A stretch of 64,000 nt of DNA, taken from positions 1-64,000 of the forward strand of contig JAUTCR010000056.1 of assembly GCA_030673895.1 (NCBI GenBank), given 5' to 3'. The notes below the pieces were generated by a model. That model made no database searches and was not told the DNA's origin. It saw only the letters and a list, made by a program, of their open reading frames with translations. Positions 26,098 through 35,256 of the stretch are shown one piece after another; the stretch's first letter is position 1; the number at the start of each line of letters is the position of its first letter. The DNA comes from Verrucomicrobiota bacterium JB023 (lineage in GTDB: Bacteria > Verrucomicrobiota > Verrucomicrobiia > Verrucomicrobiales > Akkermansiaceae). Position numbers and translations under genes: made by a program.

Positions 26098-26535
26098 ATG
26101 ATGAAAACGATAGTTAGTGCGATTGATTTTTCGGACGTGAGTGAGAAGGTATTGGCCCAATCTCAGGAATTGGCAGCAGCCACCGGGGCGAAGCTTTATG
26201 TGGTTCACGTGGTTGAGCAGCTGGCGGCATTCTATGATATCTACGGATACACGGTGCCGGATATCGAAGGCTTCGAGGCCCACGCGAGGGAGCGGGCCGA
26301 GACGTCGCTGAAGGAGAAAGCCTCGGTAGTCAACTTGCCTGCGGACAAGATGGAAACCGTCGTGCTGGAAGGCCCCATCCAGGAGACCTTGCTGAACTTC
26401 ATGGATACCCAGCAGGCGGACCTGCTCGTCGTGGGTAGTCACGGACACGGCTTGGTAGCCCGGGTTCTTCTCGGCTCGACCGCGCAGAGAATCCTCAATA
26501 AATGCGAGGTTCCGGTCCTTGTAGTGCCTGCTTGA
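26098..26535 (+). CDS. universal stress protein (UspA family)
   Basis: About 146 residues from tandem ATGs at 26098/26101 (MMKTIVSAIDFSDVSEKVLA); an upstream frame extension is not needed. The C-terminal ATP-binding signature G-2x-G-9x-G(S/T) is present in GSHGHGLVARVLLGSTAQ. A small cytoplasmic nucleotide-binding protein, usually induced under stress or growth arrest. It stands alone between the hydrolase (divergent) and leuC; an inverted repeat follows at 26575-26609. Confidence 0.92.
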   Translation: MMKTIVSAIDFSDVSEKVLAQSQELAAATGAKLYVVHVVEQLAAFYDIYGYTVPDIEGFEAHARERAETSLKEKASVVNLPADKMETVVLEGPIQETLLNFMDTQQADLLVVGSHGHGLVARVLLGSTAQRILNKCEVPVLVVPA

Positions 26536-26574
26536 GGGACGCTTTGAGGAAGCCAAATCGCGTGATATAGCGCG

Positions 26575-26609
26575 GGCCTCAGAGGGTGCTTTGACGAATC
26601 CCTGAGGCC
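26575..26609. other. inverted repeat between the usp gene and leuC
   Basis: GGCCTCAG (26575-26582) and CTGAGGCC (26602-26609) form a hairpin that can be extended by adjacent GGG/CCC pairing. No T-run follows on either strand, so it is not a classical intrinsic terminator; it could be a leader hairpin of leuC. Confidence 0.4.
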
Positions 26610-26672
26610 ATCCTTGAAATTTTGTCAACCGTCGTCCAAATTGCCTCCCCGCGTGAACAGCGGGTCAGAACG

Positions 26673-28070
26673 ATGGGTAAGACTCTTTATGAAAAAGTGT
26701 GGGACGCTCACACCGTGGGTAAGATGGCAGATGGACGGACGCAGCTCTTCATCGGTACCCACCTCATTCACGAAGTGACCTCGCCACAGGCCTTCGGAAT
26801 GCTTCGTGATCTCGGCTTGAAGGTGAAGTATCCGAACCGGACCTTTGCGACGATTGACCACATCGTTCCCACCGAGAATCAGGATCAACCAGCCGACCCG
26901 CTCGCGGCCGACATGATTAAGGCCATTCGTAAGAATGCGGATGATTTCGGGGTCACTTACTTTGATTTGGCTTCCGGCAAGCAAGGCATCGTCCACGTGG
27001 TGGGCCCGGAGCAAGGCATCACCCAGCCGGGGACGACGATTGCGTGTGGCGATTCCCACACGGCGACACATGGGGCCTTCGGAGCCATCGCGTTTGGCAT
27101 CGGCACCACCCAGGTTCGCGATGTTCTCGCGACGCAGACCCTCGCGATGGGTAAACTGAAAGTGCGTCGCATCGAGGTGAATGGTCAGCTCCGCCCCGGC
27201 GTCTATGCCAAGGACGTGACCTTGCACATCATCAAGCTGCTGGGTGCCAAGGGCGGCATTGGGTATGCCTATGAATACGCTGGCTCGACTTTTGATAACT
27301 TCTCCATGGAGGAGCGCATGACCGTCTGCAACATGGCCATCGAAGGCGGCGCGCGGTGCGGTTATGTCAATCCGGATGACAAGACCTGCGAGTTCCTCAA
27401 GGGCAAGCCTTACGCGCCAAAAGGCGATTGGGATAAGGTCTGCGAGGAGTGGAAAGCTTGGGCGAGCGATGCCGACGCCGAATATGATGATCTGGTCCAG
27501 ATCGATGCCGCTGACATCGAGCCGACCGTCACCTGGGGGATTTCTCCCGACCACGCGCTCTTCGTCTCCGAGAATGTTCCCGAGCGGAATGAGCAAACCG
27601 CCGAGGCGCTTGATTACATGAAGTTGGAGCCTGGTTCTCCTATCAAGGGCACCAAGATTGATGTCGCCTTCATGGGCTCCTGCACCAATGGACGCCTCTC
27701 GGACTTCCGTGAGGCGGCCAAGTATCTGAAGGGCCGGAAGGTGGCTGCTGGCGTGAAGGCGATTGCTGTTCCCGGCTCGCAGATCACCGCGATTCTTTGC
27801 GAGAAAGAAGGGCTGGATAAGATTTTCACTGAAGCCGGATTCGAGTGGCGTGGCGCAGGCTGCTCCATGTGCCTGGCGATGAATCCTGATAAGCTGGTGG
27901 GCGACCAAATCTGCGCGAGCTCCAGCAACCGAAACTTCAAGGGGCGTCAAGGTTCACCGATTGGGCGGACCATTCTGATGTCGCCCGTGATGGTGGCCGC
28001 CGCCGCGGTGGAGGGTTGCGTGGCCGATGCGCGTGAGACCTTTGGTTTCATGGAAGAAGCGGCTGCCTGA
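26673..28070 (+). CDS. leuC: 3-isopropylmalate dehydratase large subunit
   Basis: 465 residues from ATG 26673 ([15 protein letters not shown]), the usual family start; an upstream TTG at 26622 would add 17 residues. With LeuD it isomerises 2- to 3-isopropylmalate in leucine synthesis. Motifs: [38 protein letters not shown] and the [4Fe-4S] ligands in [11 protein letters not shown] and [13 protein letters not shown]. Length fits LeuC rather than aconitase. leuD is not adjacent: a terminator follows and the next gene is pyrE on the other strand. Confidence 0.96.
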   Translation: MGKTLYEKVWDAHTVGKMADGRTQLFIGTHLIHEVTSPQAFGMLRDLGLKVKYPNRTFATIDHIVPTENQDQPADPLAADMIKAIRKNADDFGVTYFDLASGKQGIVHVVGPEQGITQPGTTIACGDSHTATHGAFGAIAFGIGTTQVRDVLATQTLAMGKLKVRRIEVNGQLRPGVYAKDVTLHIIKLLGAKGGIGYAYEYAGSTFDNFSMEERMTVCNMAIEGGARCGYVNPDDKTCEFLKGKPYAPKGDWDKVCEEWKAWASDADAEYDDLVQIDAADIEPTVTWGISPDHALFVSENVPERNEQTAEALDYMKLEPGSPIKGTKIDVAFMGSCTNGRLSDFREAAKYLKGRKVAAGVKAIAVPGSQITAILCEKEGLDKIFTEAGFEWRGAGCSMCLAMNPDKLVGDQICASSSNRNFKGRQGSPIGRTILMSPVMVAAAAVEGCVADARETFGFMEEAAA

Positions 28071-28103
28071 GTGGCTCGACTTCGTAATACTTATTTCTTG
28101 AGT

Positions 28104-28134
28104 GGCTGGAGGATTCCCTCCAGCCCTTTTTTTT
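28104..28134 (+). terminator. intrinsic terminator of leuC
   Basis: GGCTGGAGG (28104-28112) pairs perfectly with CCTCCAGCC (28117-28125) around ATTC, followed by C and eight T residues. Confidence 0.92.
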
Positions 28135-28320
28135 CGTCAGAAACCGCCCGGCCTTTTGGTGCTTTGGTGCTTGGCATGAATTAATAGGGGAGGGTCACTT
28201 GGGTAAGAGCTCAGCGCGAGTCGCGGGGTGGAATCTCCCCTCGGTCGCAAGCATTAATCCGGAGCTGGCTGTGACTGGCCCGTCTCGCGGAGTGAGTGTT
28301 ACGAACTACTAGAGATTGGG

Positions 28321-28878
28321 CTATCCGAGCAGTTCCTTTTTGCCAAAGACGCTGACGACCTCGACACCACGGGCTTCGATTGTTTCCTTCGCTCCTTCTT
28401 CCCGATCGACTAGAATGAGCACGAAGGCGACCTTCCCGCCCTCCGCTTCGATGGCGTCCATGGCCTTCAGTGTCGACCCTCCGGTGGTAGCGGTGTCTTC
28501 TACTAGAATAACCGTATCGCCAGAATTGAAGTTCCCTTCAACACGTTTGCCTGTGCCGTATTGTTTGGCTTCCTTCCGTACGGAGAACATTTGCAGGGGG
28601 CAGCCTTGCCGGCTCGACTCCATGGCAATGGCCAGCGATATGGGGTCGGCACCCATGGTCATGCCGCCGATGGCGACGGGTTTCTCATCGAGTGACGCGA
28701 TCTTCTGGGCGGCGCTTTCAAGACCGACTTCGCCGACGAGAATTGCCCCGCGGCAGTCCATGGTGGTGACCCGGCAGTCGACATAGAAATTACTCTTCTT
28801 CCCGGAGGCCAAAGTGAAGTCACCGGTCCGGATGGATTTGGAGAGAAGGATTTCCTTAAGCTCGTCGCGTGCGGTCAT
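28321..28878 (-). CDS. pyrE: orotate phosphoribosyltransferase
   Basis: 185 residues from ATG 28878 (MTARDELKEILLSKSIRTGD), matching the usual family start; the open frame upstream to 29013 is not conserved-looking. It joins orotate and PRPP to give OMP in pyrimidine synthesis. Visible: FTLASGKKSNFYVDCR, the flexible loop RKEAKQYGTGKRVEG and the PRPP-binding signature VILVEDTATTGGSTLKAMDA. The enzyme is cytoplasmic and dimeric. The 250 bp downstream to the leuC terminator contain no recognised feature. Confidence 0.95.
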   Translation of the reverse strand: MTARDELKEILLSKSIRTGDFTLASGKKSNFYVDCRVTTMDCRGAILVGEVGLESAAQKIASLDEKPVAIGGMTMGADPISLAIAMESSRQGCPLQMFSVRKEAKQYGTGKRVEGNFNSGDTVILVEDTATTGGSTLKAMDAIEAEGGKVAFVLILVDREEGAKETIEARGVEVVSVFGKKELLG

Positions 28879-28948
28879 GGCCCGATTCCAAGGGATTCCC
28901 CATCGTTTGGCAATGGCGAGGTTTGGGGATGACCCCCTCCTAAGAATT

Positions 28949-28980
28949 GAGGGCTCCCGGAGACCAATCCGGAAGCCCTC
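28949..28980 (-). terminator. hairpin between folP and pyrE, possible terminator
   Basis: GAGGGCT-CCGGA (28949-28961) pairs with TCCGG-AGCCCTC (28968-28980) with a mismatch. On the minus strand it is followed by the weak T-rich AATTCTTA, so termination downstream of folP is plausible but not strong. Confidence 0.5.
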
Positions 28981-29109
28981 ATTTGGATTGCCTGATGAAC
29001 TGAGATGTCTCAAACGAGACCGTTGTTCTCATTTCTAGCAACCGAAGGTTCTCCCAGATTTTGTCAGATTTCAATCAGTCTTTTCCGAGATTCTTCACCC
29101 GTGTTTGGG

Positions 29110-29985
29110 TCAGATTTCCGTTGCTCTTTTCAAGCCGGCGAGGACTTTGAGTGTTTCGAAAGTTCCGCTGACTTCGTGGACACGGAAAATATGTGCGCCC
29201 TTTTCCCTGCCGGCGACGATGGCACCGATAGTTCCTGCATCGCGTTGGGAAGGTTGGTCAATCTGGAGGGTGTCTCCGATGAATCCCTTGCGTCCTACGG
29301 GAAGAAGGATGGGCTTCCCAAATTCAAGGAGGATATCGAGTTGACGAATGATTGCACGGTCGTCCTCGGGCTGCTTCGCAAAGCCGAGGCCGGGGTCGAG
29401 GATGATTTGATTGGGGTTGAGGCCGGAATGGAGAGCGAGGTCGATTTTTTCATTAAAGAAGTCTCGCATCTTTGTCGTGAGGTCCTGCCAGCGGATGTGG
29501 GAGTGGCTGACCTTGGGTTCACCCATCGTGTGCATGATGAGCAGACTGGCCCCGTGGGATGAGCAGAGCTCCGCGTTGTCCCCATTGGGTAGTCCGCTCA
29601 TGTCGTTGAGGAGTTCGCCTCCCTGACGCAGTGCGGCGGCTGCGACTTGGCTTCTCCATGTGTTGATGGAAAGCACGGGGGGCCAAATTTGCTCGGCATC
29701 GCGTGGTTCCACCGTGGTGAGGAGCTTTGGCCATTCGCGAAGGAAGCCCTCCAAGCGGGCGATTTCCTGTTCGACAGGGATGGGCCCGCGATTCGTGCGG
29801 GCGCTCTCGGCCCCGACGTCGATGATATCCGCGCCTTGGGCGATCAATTCCTTGGCGCGGGTGATGGCCCAGTTGGTCTCGAGACGACCGTCGCCGGAGA
29901 AGGAATCGTCATTGATATTGAGGATACCCATCACCGCCCCCCGTTCCGGTAGGCGGATCGTGCGGATCGGTAGATGAACTTCCAT
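29110..29985 (-). CDS. folP: dihydropteroate synthase
   Basis: 291 residues. It condenses p-aminobenzoate with dihydropterin diphosphate in folate synthesis and is the sulfonamide target. The pterin-site signatures are present in slightly divergent form: MGILNINDDSFSGDGR (usual NVTPDSFSDGG), DIIDVGAESARTNRG, ILDPGLGFAKQPEDD and, near the end, HIFRVHEV. The substitutions ND for TP and AES for GES are unusual, but the pattern and length are right. A folate paralogue with altered function cannot be excluded. Starts 23 bp after tyrS. Confidence 0.88.
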   Translation of the reverse strand: MEVHLPIRTIRLPERGAVMGILNINDDSFSGDGRLETNWAITRAKELIAQGADIIDVGAESARTNRGPIPVEQEIARLEGFLREWPKLLTTVEPRDAEQIWPPVLSINTWRSQVAAAALRQGGELLNDMSGLPNGDNAELCSSHGASLLIMHTMGEPKVSHSHIRWQDLTTKMRDFFNEKIDLALHSGLNPNQIILDPGLGFAKQPEDDRAIIRQLDILLEFGKPILLPVGRKGFIGDTLQIDQPSQRDAGTIGAIVAGREKGAHIFRVHEVSGTFETLKVLAGLKRATEI

Positions 29986-30008
29986 GGGCTCGGGTTGCGA
30001 AGTCTGAA

Positions 30009-31193
30009 TCAGACGAGTTTGACGGAATGCTTCTTGGAAAGCCGAAGAACATCCCCTGCTTCAAGGGTGACCGTGGCATTGGGGTCGGTGATTTTCTCGC
30101 CGTTAATTTGCACCGCACCCGGCAGGATGTGTTGCTTCTTCAGCTCACCGTTCGATTTCTTAAGATTGAAGGCCTTTTGGTAGGCTGTTGCGGCGATGGG
30201 GAGGATGCCTCCCAATTCTTCGAGGTCGGCGAGTGACAACTCGACTGCCCCGGCTGAATCATCCCGTTGGCTGAAGCGGGCCTCCCAAGTAGCCCGCGCT
30301 TCCCGGGCGGCTTGGTCGTCGTGATATCTTGCGACGAGCTTGACGGCCAATTGCTTCTTGGCCTCCATGGGGTGGAGGGTGTTGTCCCGCTGTTCGCCCA
30401 AGAGGAGCTGATAGTATCGGTCCATGAGATCGTCGGAGACGCTCATGATCTTGCCAAACATCTCTTGCGACTCTTCGGAGACACCAATGTAGTTGCCGTA
30501 GCTTTTCGACATCTTCTTCGTGCCATCAAGACCCTCGAGAAGCGGCATCGTGATCACGATCTGAGGCAGTTGGCCTTCTTCCTTCTGCAGGTCCCGACCG
30601 ACAAGGATGTTGAAGAGCTGATCGGAACCTCCCAGCTCGATATCGGCTTGGACTTCAACGGAATCCCATCCTTGCACGATGGGGTATTGGATTTCGTGAA
30701 GGCGGACTTCTTGTCCTTTATCGATGCGCGTGCGGAAATCTTCCCGCTGAAGCATCTGCTGCATGGTGACGCGGGAATTGAGCCGGAGGACGTCCTCGAA
30801 GCTCATCTTGCGGAACCAGTCCCCATTATAAACGATCTCTGTTTTCTCGCGATCCAAGACCTTGAAGGCTTGGTCGGTGTAAGTTTCGGCGTTTTTGAGC
30901 ACTTCCTCGCGGGTGAGGGGGGGGCGTGTGGCCGACCGACCGGAGGGATCGCCAATGGTGGCAGTGAAGTCACCAATGATGAGAACAGCCTGATGACCAA
31001 GGGATTGGAACTGTCGCAACTTTTCCAAAACGACAGTGTGCCCGAAATGGATATCGGGAGAGGTTGGGTCGACGCCAAGTTTGACGCGTAAGGGTTTGCC
31101 TTCCTTCGCCCGGAGGGCAAGTCGCTCGGTAAGCTCCTTTTCCGAAAGGACTTGTGCGGTGCCGGCAAGAAGAGTTTGGAGTTCTTCGCTCAT
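30009..31193 (-). CDS. tyrS: tyrosyl-tRNA synthetase
   Basis: 394 residues from ATG 31193 (MSEELQTLLAGTAQVLSEKE). Class I synthetase: HIGH-type motif in PTSPDIHFGHTV (HFGH), KMSKS motif in GTKKMSKSYGNYIG, and a C-terminal S4 RNA-binding domain (ILPGAVQINGEKITDPNAT). The substrate block GWDSVEVQADIELGGSDQLF is typical of the TyrRZ-like bacterial subgroup. It charges tRNA-Tyr. No T-box leader is visible in the 88 bp separating it from the divergent membrane-protein gene. Confidence 0.96.
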   Translation of the reverse strand: MSEELQTLLAGTAQVLSEKELTERLALRAKEGKPLRVKLGVDPTSPDIHFGHTVVLEKLRQFQSLGHQAVLIIGDFTATIGDPSGRSATRPPLTREEVLKNAETYTDQAFKVLDREKTEIVYNGDWFRKMSFEDVLRLNSRVTMQQMLQREDFRTRIDKGQEVRLHEIQYPIVQGWDSVEVQADIELGGSDQLFNILVGRDLQKEEGQLPQIVITMPLLEGLDGTKKMSKSYGNYIGVSEESQEMFGKIMSVSDDLMDRYYQLLLGEQRDNTLHPMEAKKQLAVKLVARYHDDQAAREARATWEARFSQRDDSAGAVELSLADLEELGGILPIAATAYQKAFNLKKSNGELKKQHILPGAVQINGEKITDPNATVTLEAGDVLRLSKKHSVKLV

Positions 31194-31281
31194 CTGAGGT
31201 GTTTGTATGCACGGGTCGGGTCGGGAGGCACGCCATTTTTCGTTGCTGTGATGACCCTGTTTAGGACAGGCTCGCGAGCGT

Positions 31282-31899
31282 ATGGACACCGTTCCACAAT
31301 CTTCCAAGGAAACCGGTCAAGAGCCGAAAGCGATTAAGATCTTTGGGACGCTTCATCTTATCTTCGGCTCATTGGGTGTCATTTTCGCCCTTTGTGGTCT
31401 ATTGTTCACCTTGTTCATTGGCAAGATTCTCGGTTTTCTTGAACAGTCAGTCAGGGAGGAATCCGGAGAAGAGGCCGAAGAGGTCGCTCTTTTGCTAAGC
31501 AAACTCGGCGAATTCATGGAGCAAATTCGAGGATACAGCCTCGTGTCCCATCTCGTCCTCCTCGTGTTGCTTTTCTTGATGCTGCGCGCGGGTCTTGCTC
31601 TTATTAAAAGGAAAAAAGGGGCAGACCGGCTGTCCATCCAATGGAGCTGGCTGGCAATTGGTTATACGATTCTTAGTGTGGTGATCGGGTTCTTTACCAT
31701 GGTGCCGCTGACGAGTGAACTGCAGGACTTAGTCTATGAAGTCGAGGGAGTCAGCCCTCCTCCGACTACCGCTGGAGCAGAGCGAATCTTGAGTATCGTT
31801 TCGGCCTTATTCCAGTGCATCAGCTTGCTGATTTACCCTGTTCTTGCGTTGGTCTTTCTAAAAAGACCTGAGGTCAGGCGTCACCTCGAGAAGAATTGA
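31282..31899 (+). CDS. hypothetical four-helix membrane protein
   Basis: 205 residues with four hydrophobic segments (about 20-52, 82-104, 119-140 and 172-194) separated by a charged coiled-coil-like stretch (EESGEEAEEVALLLSKLGEF). A polar N-terminal lead (MDTVPQSSKETGQEPKAIK) precedes the first helix, with no cleavable signal peptide. It is divergent from tyrS and lies upstream of tRNA-His. I do not recognise a family; it is probably an inner-membrane protein. Confidence 0.75.
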   Translation: MDTVPQSSKETGQEPKAIKIFGTLHLIFGSLGVIFALCGLLFTLFIGKILGFLEQSVREESGEEAEEVALLLSKLGEFMEQIRGYSLVSHLVLLVLLFLMLRAGLALIKRKKGADRLSIQWSWLAIGYTILSVVIGFFTMVPLTSELQDLVYEVEGVSPPPTTAGAERILSIVSALFQCISLLIYPVLALVFLKRPEVRRHLEKN

Positions 31900-31972
31900 T
31901 TGTGAGACGCGAGCGATTTTGAGCTTGCAAAGGAGAGGGGAGAGAGGCAGAAATCCCGCCCGCTTTGCGATG

Positions 31973-32047
31973 GTGGCCGTAGCTCAGTGGTAGAGCCCCT
32001 GATTGTGGTTCAGGTTGTCGCGGGTTCGAATCCCGTCGGTCGCCCCA
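31973..32047 (+). tRNA. tRNA-His (GTG anticodon)
   Basis: The cloverleaf can be folded by hand: acceptor GTGGCCG (31973-31979) with CGGTCGC (32037-32043), including two G-U pairs; D arm GCTCAGTGGTAGAGC; anticodon loop of CTGATTGTGGTTCAG with GTG, reading His codons; T arm GCGGGTTCGAATCCCGT; encoded CCA at 32045-32047. A G at 31972 and C at 32044 give the extra G-1:C73 pair characteristic of tRNA-His. Oligo-T follows immediately (32049-32056). Confidence 0.96.
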
Positions 32048-32071
32048 TCTTTTTTTGTTGTGACTTTCCCC

Positions 32072-32797
32072 ATGTCTAATGAGGTCGGCAAGTTCGTGTT
32101 AAAGTTGTCATCTTGTGCTGGATACGAGTTCGGGGATCAGAGTCTTTTGCAGATGGCTCTCACCCATGCGAGCCTGTTAGCGGAGATTAATGAGGATGTG
32201 CCTGATAATCAGCGGCTTGAGTACCTCGGAGATGCGGTCCTACAGCTTGTCTTGACCGAAGAGCTTTATCGACGTTTTCCCGAACAGGCAGAGGGGGTGT
32301 TGACTAAGTGGCGGGCTCGCCTCGTCTCGAAGACTGCTCTTTCCGCCTTTGCGCAGAAGCTGGACCTGGGTGCGATGATGTTGATGGGGAAGGGTGAGGA
32401 GGCTAGTGGCGGCCGCTCCCGTCCATCGACTTTGGCTGATTGCCTGGAGGCTGTTTTCGGCGCCGTTTACCTCGATGGCGGTTTGGAAGCTGCGAAGAAG
32501 GTGATTCTGTCCCTCGTGTCCGACGAGCTTTTGAAGGTTGCAGCTTGTCCGGAAGAGGGGAACCCGAAGGGCGAGCTGCAGGAAGTCCTACAAGCCATCG
32601 TTCCCGAGAGCCCCATCTATGAAATCATCGCCTCGACTGGCCCCGACCATGAGAAGAAGTTCGATGCAGCTGTCCTTTGGCAAGGTATCGAGCTTGGTCG
32701 GGGTAGTGGCTCGAGTAAGAAAACAGCTGAGGCGAATGCTGCGCAGGACGCGATCAATCGGCGGGTATGGGCTACCAATCCAGTCGACAGCCAGTGA
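32072..32797 (+). CDS. rnc: ribonuclease III
   Basis: 241 residues from ATG 32072 (MSNEVGKFVLKLSSCAGYEF), just after tRNA-His. It cleaves double-stranded RNA in rRNA and mRNA processing. The catalytic signature NQRLEYLGDAVLQLVLTEEL is intact (about residues 40-59), the second acidic cluster is in TLADCLEAVFGAVYLDGG, and the C-terminal dsRBD runs from NPKGELQEVLQAIV to SKKTAEANAAQDAI. Length is typical. The next gene overlaps its 3' end by 31 bp. Confidence 0.96.
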   Translation: MSNEVGKFVLKLSSCAGYEFGDQSLLQMALTHASLLAEINEDVPDNQRLEYLGDAVLQLVLTEELYRRFPEQAEGVLTKWRARLVSKTALSAFAQKLDLGAMMLMGKGEEASGGRSRPSTLADCLEAVFGAVYLDGGLEAAKKVILSLVSDELLKVAACPEEGNPKGELQEVLQAIVPESPIYEIIASTGPDHEKKFDAAVLWQGIELGRGSGSSKKTAEANAAQDAINRRVWATNPVDSQ

Positions 32798-33351
32798 AGA
32801 TCCCGTCCTGTCCCTATCTTCCGAAGATTGACCGGGTTTGGAGAGCTGGGGACTTTCCAAGGTTGAAGCAAGGCTCCTTAGAGGAGCTTTATCTTGCCCG
32901 CCTTTGCTACGCGCAGTCCTTGTGGCTTGAGGGGAAGCCGGGCCAAGCTCTACTGCAGCTGAACAAGGCCTTTTCGCTCAAGTTGCCTGCCGAGCATCCG
33001 GTCCTCATTGATTGGAAGCCTCCTTATCTGGCGAAGGCCTGGGTGATGAAGGCTTCGATCGAGGAGGGAGGCTTCATTGGGAATCCGGTGCGGCACTATC
33101 AGCATTTAGCAACCCGCATGAGTGGCGAGAACGGTCTTGTCCGGATTTGGCGGGCCTGGGCGTGCCTGCATGTGGCGGAGGCAGTCAACGGTGAGGAATG
33201 GATTCGGGATGATGTGCAAATTGAAAAAGAAAACCTCCTCATTCCGGAGAAAGAGGAGGTTGCGTCGAGGATAGAGTCGTTGGGCTGGCAGGGAGAGGCT
33301 AGTGAATGGGTAAAGTCATTTCGTCTCAGCCAAATGACCGGTCTTCTTTAA
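32767..33351 (+). CDS. hypothetical protein coupled to rnc
   Basis: 194 residues; the start at 32767 overlaps the rnc stop, suggesting translational coupling. The sequence is soluble and Trp-rich ([38 protein letters not shown]) with a TPR-like helical pattern ([20 protein letters not shown]). No family was recognised. The 3' end overlaps the 3' end of mnmG by 36 bp in the opposite direction. The gene looks real by composition and length. Confidence 0.65.
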   Translation: MGYQSSRQPVKIPSCPYLPKIDRVWRAGDFPRLKQGSLEELYLARLCYAQSLWLEGKPGQALLQLNKAFSLKLPAEHPVLIDWKPPYLAKAWVMKASIEEGGFIGNPVRHYQHLATRMSGENGLVRIWRAWACLHVAEAVNGEEWIRDDVQIEKENLLIPEKEEVASRIESLGWQGEASEWVKSFRLSQMTGLL

Positions 33352-35190
33352 GTGAATCGTGAGGACGGCCAAGTCGGCCGGAGTGATTCCAGCGATTCGT
33401 CCTGCCTGCCCAATCGTAGCTGGCCGGATATCGGCGAGTCGTTGCCTGGCCTCCAGTTTGAGCCCAGGGATTTCCAGATAATCGAGTTCGCTTGGTAAGG
33501 AGGTGTTTTCTTGCTTGGCGATTCGTTCGATTTGCTGAGCTTGGCGCGCGATGTGGCCAGCATACTTGAAATCGTTTTCCAGAATTTCCCAATGTTCCAT
33601 GTGGAACTTGGATCGAATCTCCTCGGGGAGCTTGGTCCACGTGTTCTCGGGTCTGCGGAACCAAGCTTCGAGCTTCGCGCCATCGTAGGGGGTTTCCCGG
33701 ATAAACTTGGCCCCTTCCGCGAGAGCTTCGTGTTTCACATGGAACAATCGAGCGGCTTTCTCGCTCAATAGGCCAGTTTCCTCGGCAATCGGGGAAAGCC
33801 GGGTATCCGCATTGTCCTGGCGGAGGAGGAGGCGATGTTCCGCTCTACTGGTGAACAGGCGATAGGGCTCGGTACACCCTTTGGTCACCAAATCATCAAC
33901 CATCACTCCCAGATAGGCCTGTTCCCGCCCGAGAATTAACGGAGAACGCCCTAGGATCTTCAAAGCGGCATTCGCACCCGCGAGAAGACCTTGGCCAGCG
34001 GCTTCTTCGTATCCAGATGTGCCATTAATCTGTCCCGCGAAATAGAGTCCGGAAATCTTCTTGGTTTCCAGGGTCGGGAAGAGCTGTGTGGGGGGACAGT
34101 AGTCATACTCGACCGCATAGCCGGGCCGGATGATCTCCGCGTTCTCTAGACCAGCAATTGATCGGATGAATTCGAGTTGCACCGAGTAGGGGAGGGAGGT
34201 GGAGACGCCATTGATGTAATATTCGTTGGTTTGCCTTCCTTCTGGTTCGAGGAAAACCTGATGGCGCTCTTTTTCTGCGAATTTGACGACCTTGTCCTCG
34301 ATCGATGGGCAATAGCGGGGTCCAACTCCCTCGATGCTCCCCCCATACATGGCGGAAAGGTGGAGATTATCCCGGATCACATTGTGGGTGTTTGGGTTCG
34401 TCCAGGAGATCCAGCACGGCAGTTGTTCTACATGGAACAATGGATCGGCAAAATCATTCAGCGTAAAGAGATCGTTCTCCCCCTTCGCAAGCTCGTCGCG
34501 GTGATAGGAGAATAGTGGGGGAGGGTCTTCGCCGTCTTGGCGTTCGCACCGGCTGAAATCGATTGATCGACCATTGAGACGGCAAGGAGTGCCGGTTTTG
34601 AATCGTTCAACTTGGAAGCCTAGCTCTTTGAGGGAGTCGCTGACTGTCGAAACAGCATCTCCCGTCCGTCCTCCTTTTTCTTGCTGCTTGCCGACATGCA
34701 TCAAGCCCCGCATGAAGGTGCCCGCGGAAAGAATAATGGCCTTCGTAACGAGGTGCAGGCCCATGTTGGTCTCCACGCCTCGCACTTCATCGTCTTCGAC
34801 AAGCAGTCGGGTGACATTTCCCTGGTGTAGGTCGAGGTTCGGAGTCTTCTCGATCAGCCACTTCATCCGAAACTGATAAGCCTTCTTATCGCACTGAGCT
34901 CTCGGAGCGCGGACACTCGGACCTTTCTTTCGATTGAGAAGGCGCCATTGGATTGCAGTCGCGTCGGTGTTGTGAGCCATCGCTCCCCCCAAGGCGTCAA
35001 TCTCCCTGACGACATGGCCCTTGGCCAAGCCACCAATGGCAGGATTGCAGCTCATTTGCCCGATGGTATCGAGATTCTGGGTGAGAATAGCGACCTGACA
35101 ACCAATCCGAGCCGCCGCGAGCGCTGCTTCAACGCCGGCGTGTCCGGCACCAACGACCACCACGTCATAGGGTTTTGGGTAAGTGAACAT
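33316..35190 (-). CDS. mnmG: tRNA uridine-5-carboxymethylaminomethyl modification enzyme MnmG (GidA)
   Basis: 624 residues from ATG 35190 ([19 protein letters not shown]), the usual start. FAD-dependent partner of MnmE, modifying the wobble uridine of several tRNAs. Motifs: [57 protein letters not shown] and the C-terminal [20 protein letters not shown]. Three parS-like palindromes lie inside the gene, encoding FHMEH, FHVKH and FHVEQ at positions that vary between homologues, and a fourth lies upstream. mnmG is often close to oriC and parAB in other bacteria. Confidence 0.96.
   Translation of the reverse strand: MFTYPKPYDVVVVGAGHAGVEAALAAARIGCQVAILTQNLDTIGQMSCNPAIGGLAKGHVVREIDALGGAMAHNTDATAIQWRLLNRKKGPSVRAPRAQCDKKAYQFRMKWLIEKTPNLDLHQGNVTRLLVEDDEVRGVETNMGLHLVTKAIILSAGTFMRGLMHVGKQQEKGGRTGDAVSTVSDSLKELGFQVERFKTGTPCRLNGRSIDFSRCERQDGEDPPPLFSYHRDELAKGENDLFTLNDFADPLFHVEQLPCWISWTNPNTHNVIRDNLHLSAMYGGSIEGVGPRYCPSIEDKVVKFAEKERHQVFLEPEGRQTNEYYINGVSTSLPYSVQLEFIRSIAGLENAEIIRPGYAVEYDYCPPTQLFPTLETKKISGLYFAGQINGTSGYEEAAGQGLLAGANAALKILGRSPLILGREQAYLGVMVDDLVTKGCTEPYRLFTSRAEHRLLLRQDNADTRLSPIAEETGLLSEKAARLFHVKHEALAEGAKFIRETPYDGAKLEAWFRRPENTWTKLPEEIRSKFHMEHWEILENDFKYAGHIARQAQQIERIAKQENTSLPSELDYLEIPGLKLEARQRLADIRPATIGQAGRIAGITPADLAVLTIHLKKTGHLAETK
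33593..33608. promoter_or_regulatory. parS-like site 1 (inside mnmG)
   Basis: TGTTCCATGTGGAACT; two differences from the ParB palindrome TGTTCCACGTGGAACA. On the coding strand it encodes FHMEH. Confidence 0.55.
33731..33746. promoter_or_regulatory. parS-like site 2 (inside mnmG)
   Basis: TGTTTCACATGGAACA; one difference from TGTTTCACGTGGAACA. On the coding strand it encodes FHVKH. Confidence 0.65.
34424..34439. promoter_or_regulatory. parS-like site 3 (inside mnmG)
   Basis: TGTTCTACATGGAACA; two differences from the consensus. On the coding strand it encodes FHVEQ, within a stretch that E. coli MnmG lacks. Confidence 0.55.
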
Positions 35191-35240
35191 TTTGACAAGC
35201 CATCCTAAGATGAGCGCTGAGAGCTGCAATTGCGAGTGAT

Positions 35241-35256
35241 TGTTTCACGTGGAACG
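35241..35256. promoter_or_regulatory. parS-like site 4 (upstream of mnmG)
   Basis: TGTTTCACGTGGAACG; only the last base departs from the consensus and the central CACGTG is intact. It is the best of the four sites by core sequence and lies in non-coding DNA about 50 bp upstream of mnmG. Confidence 0.7.

Noticed and set aside
26622-26672. Upstream TTG start for leuC
   Set aside because: LeuC homology begins at MGKTLYEKV (26673); the extra residues do not resemble the family.
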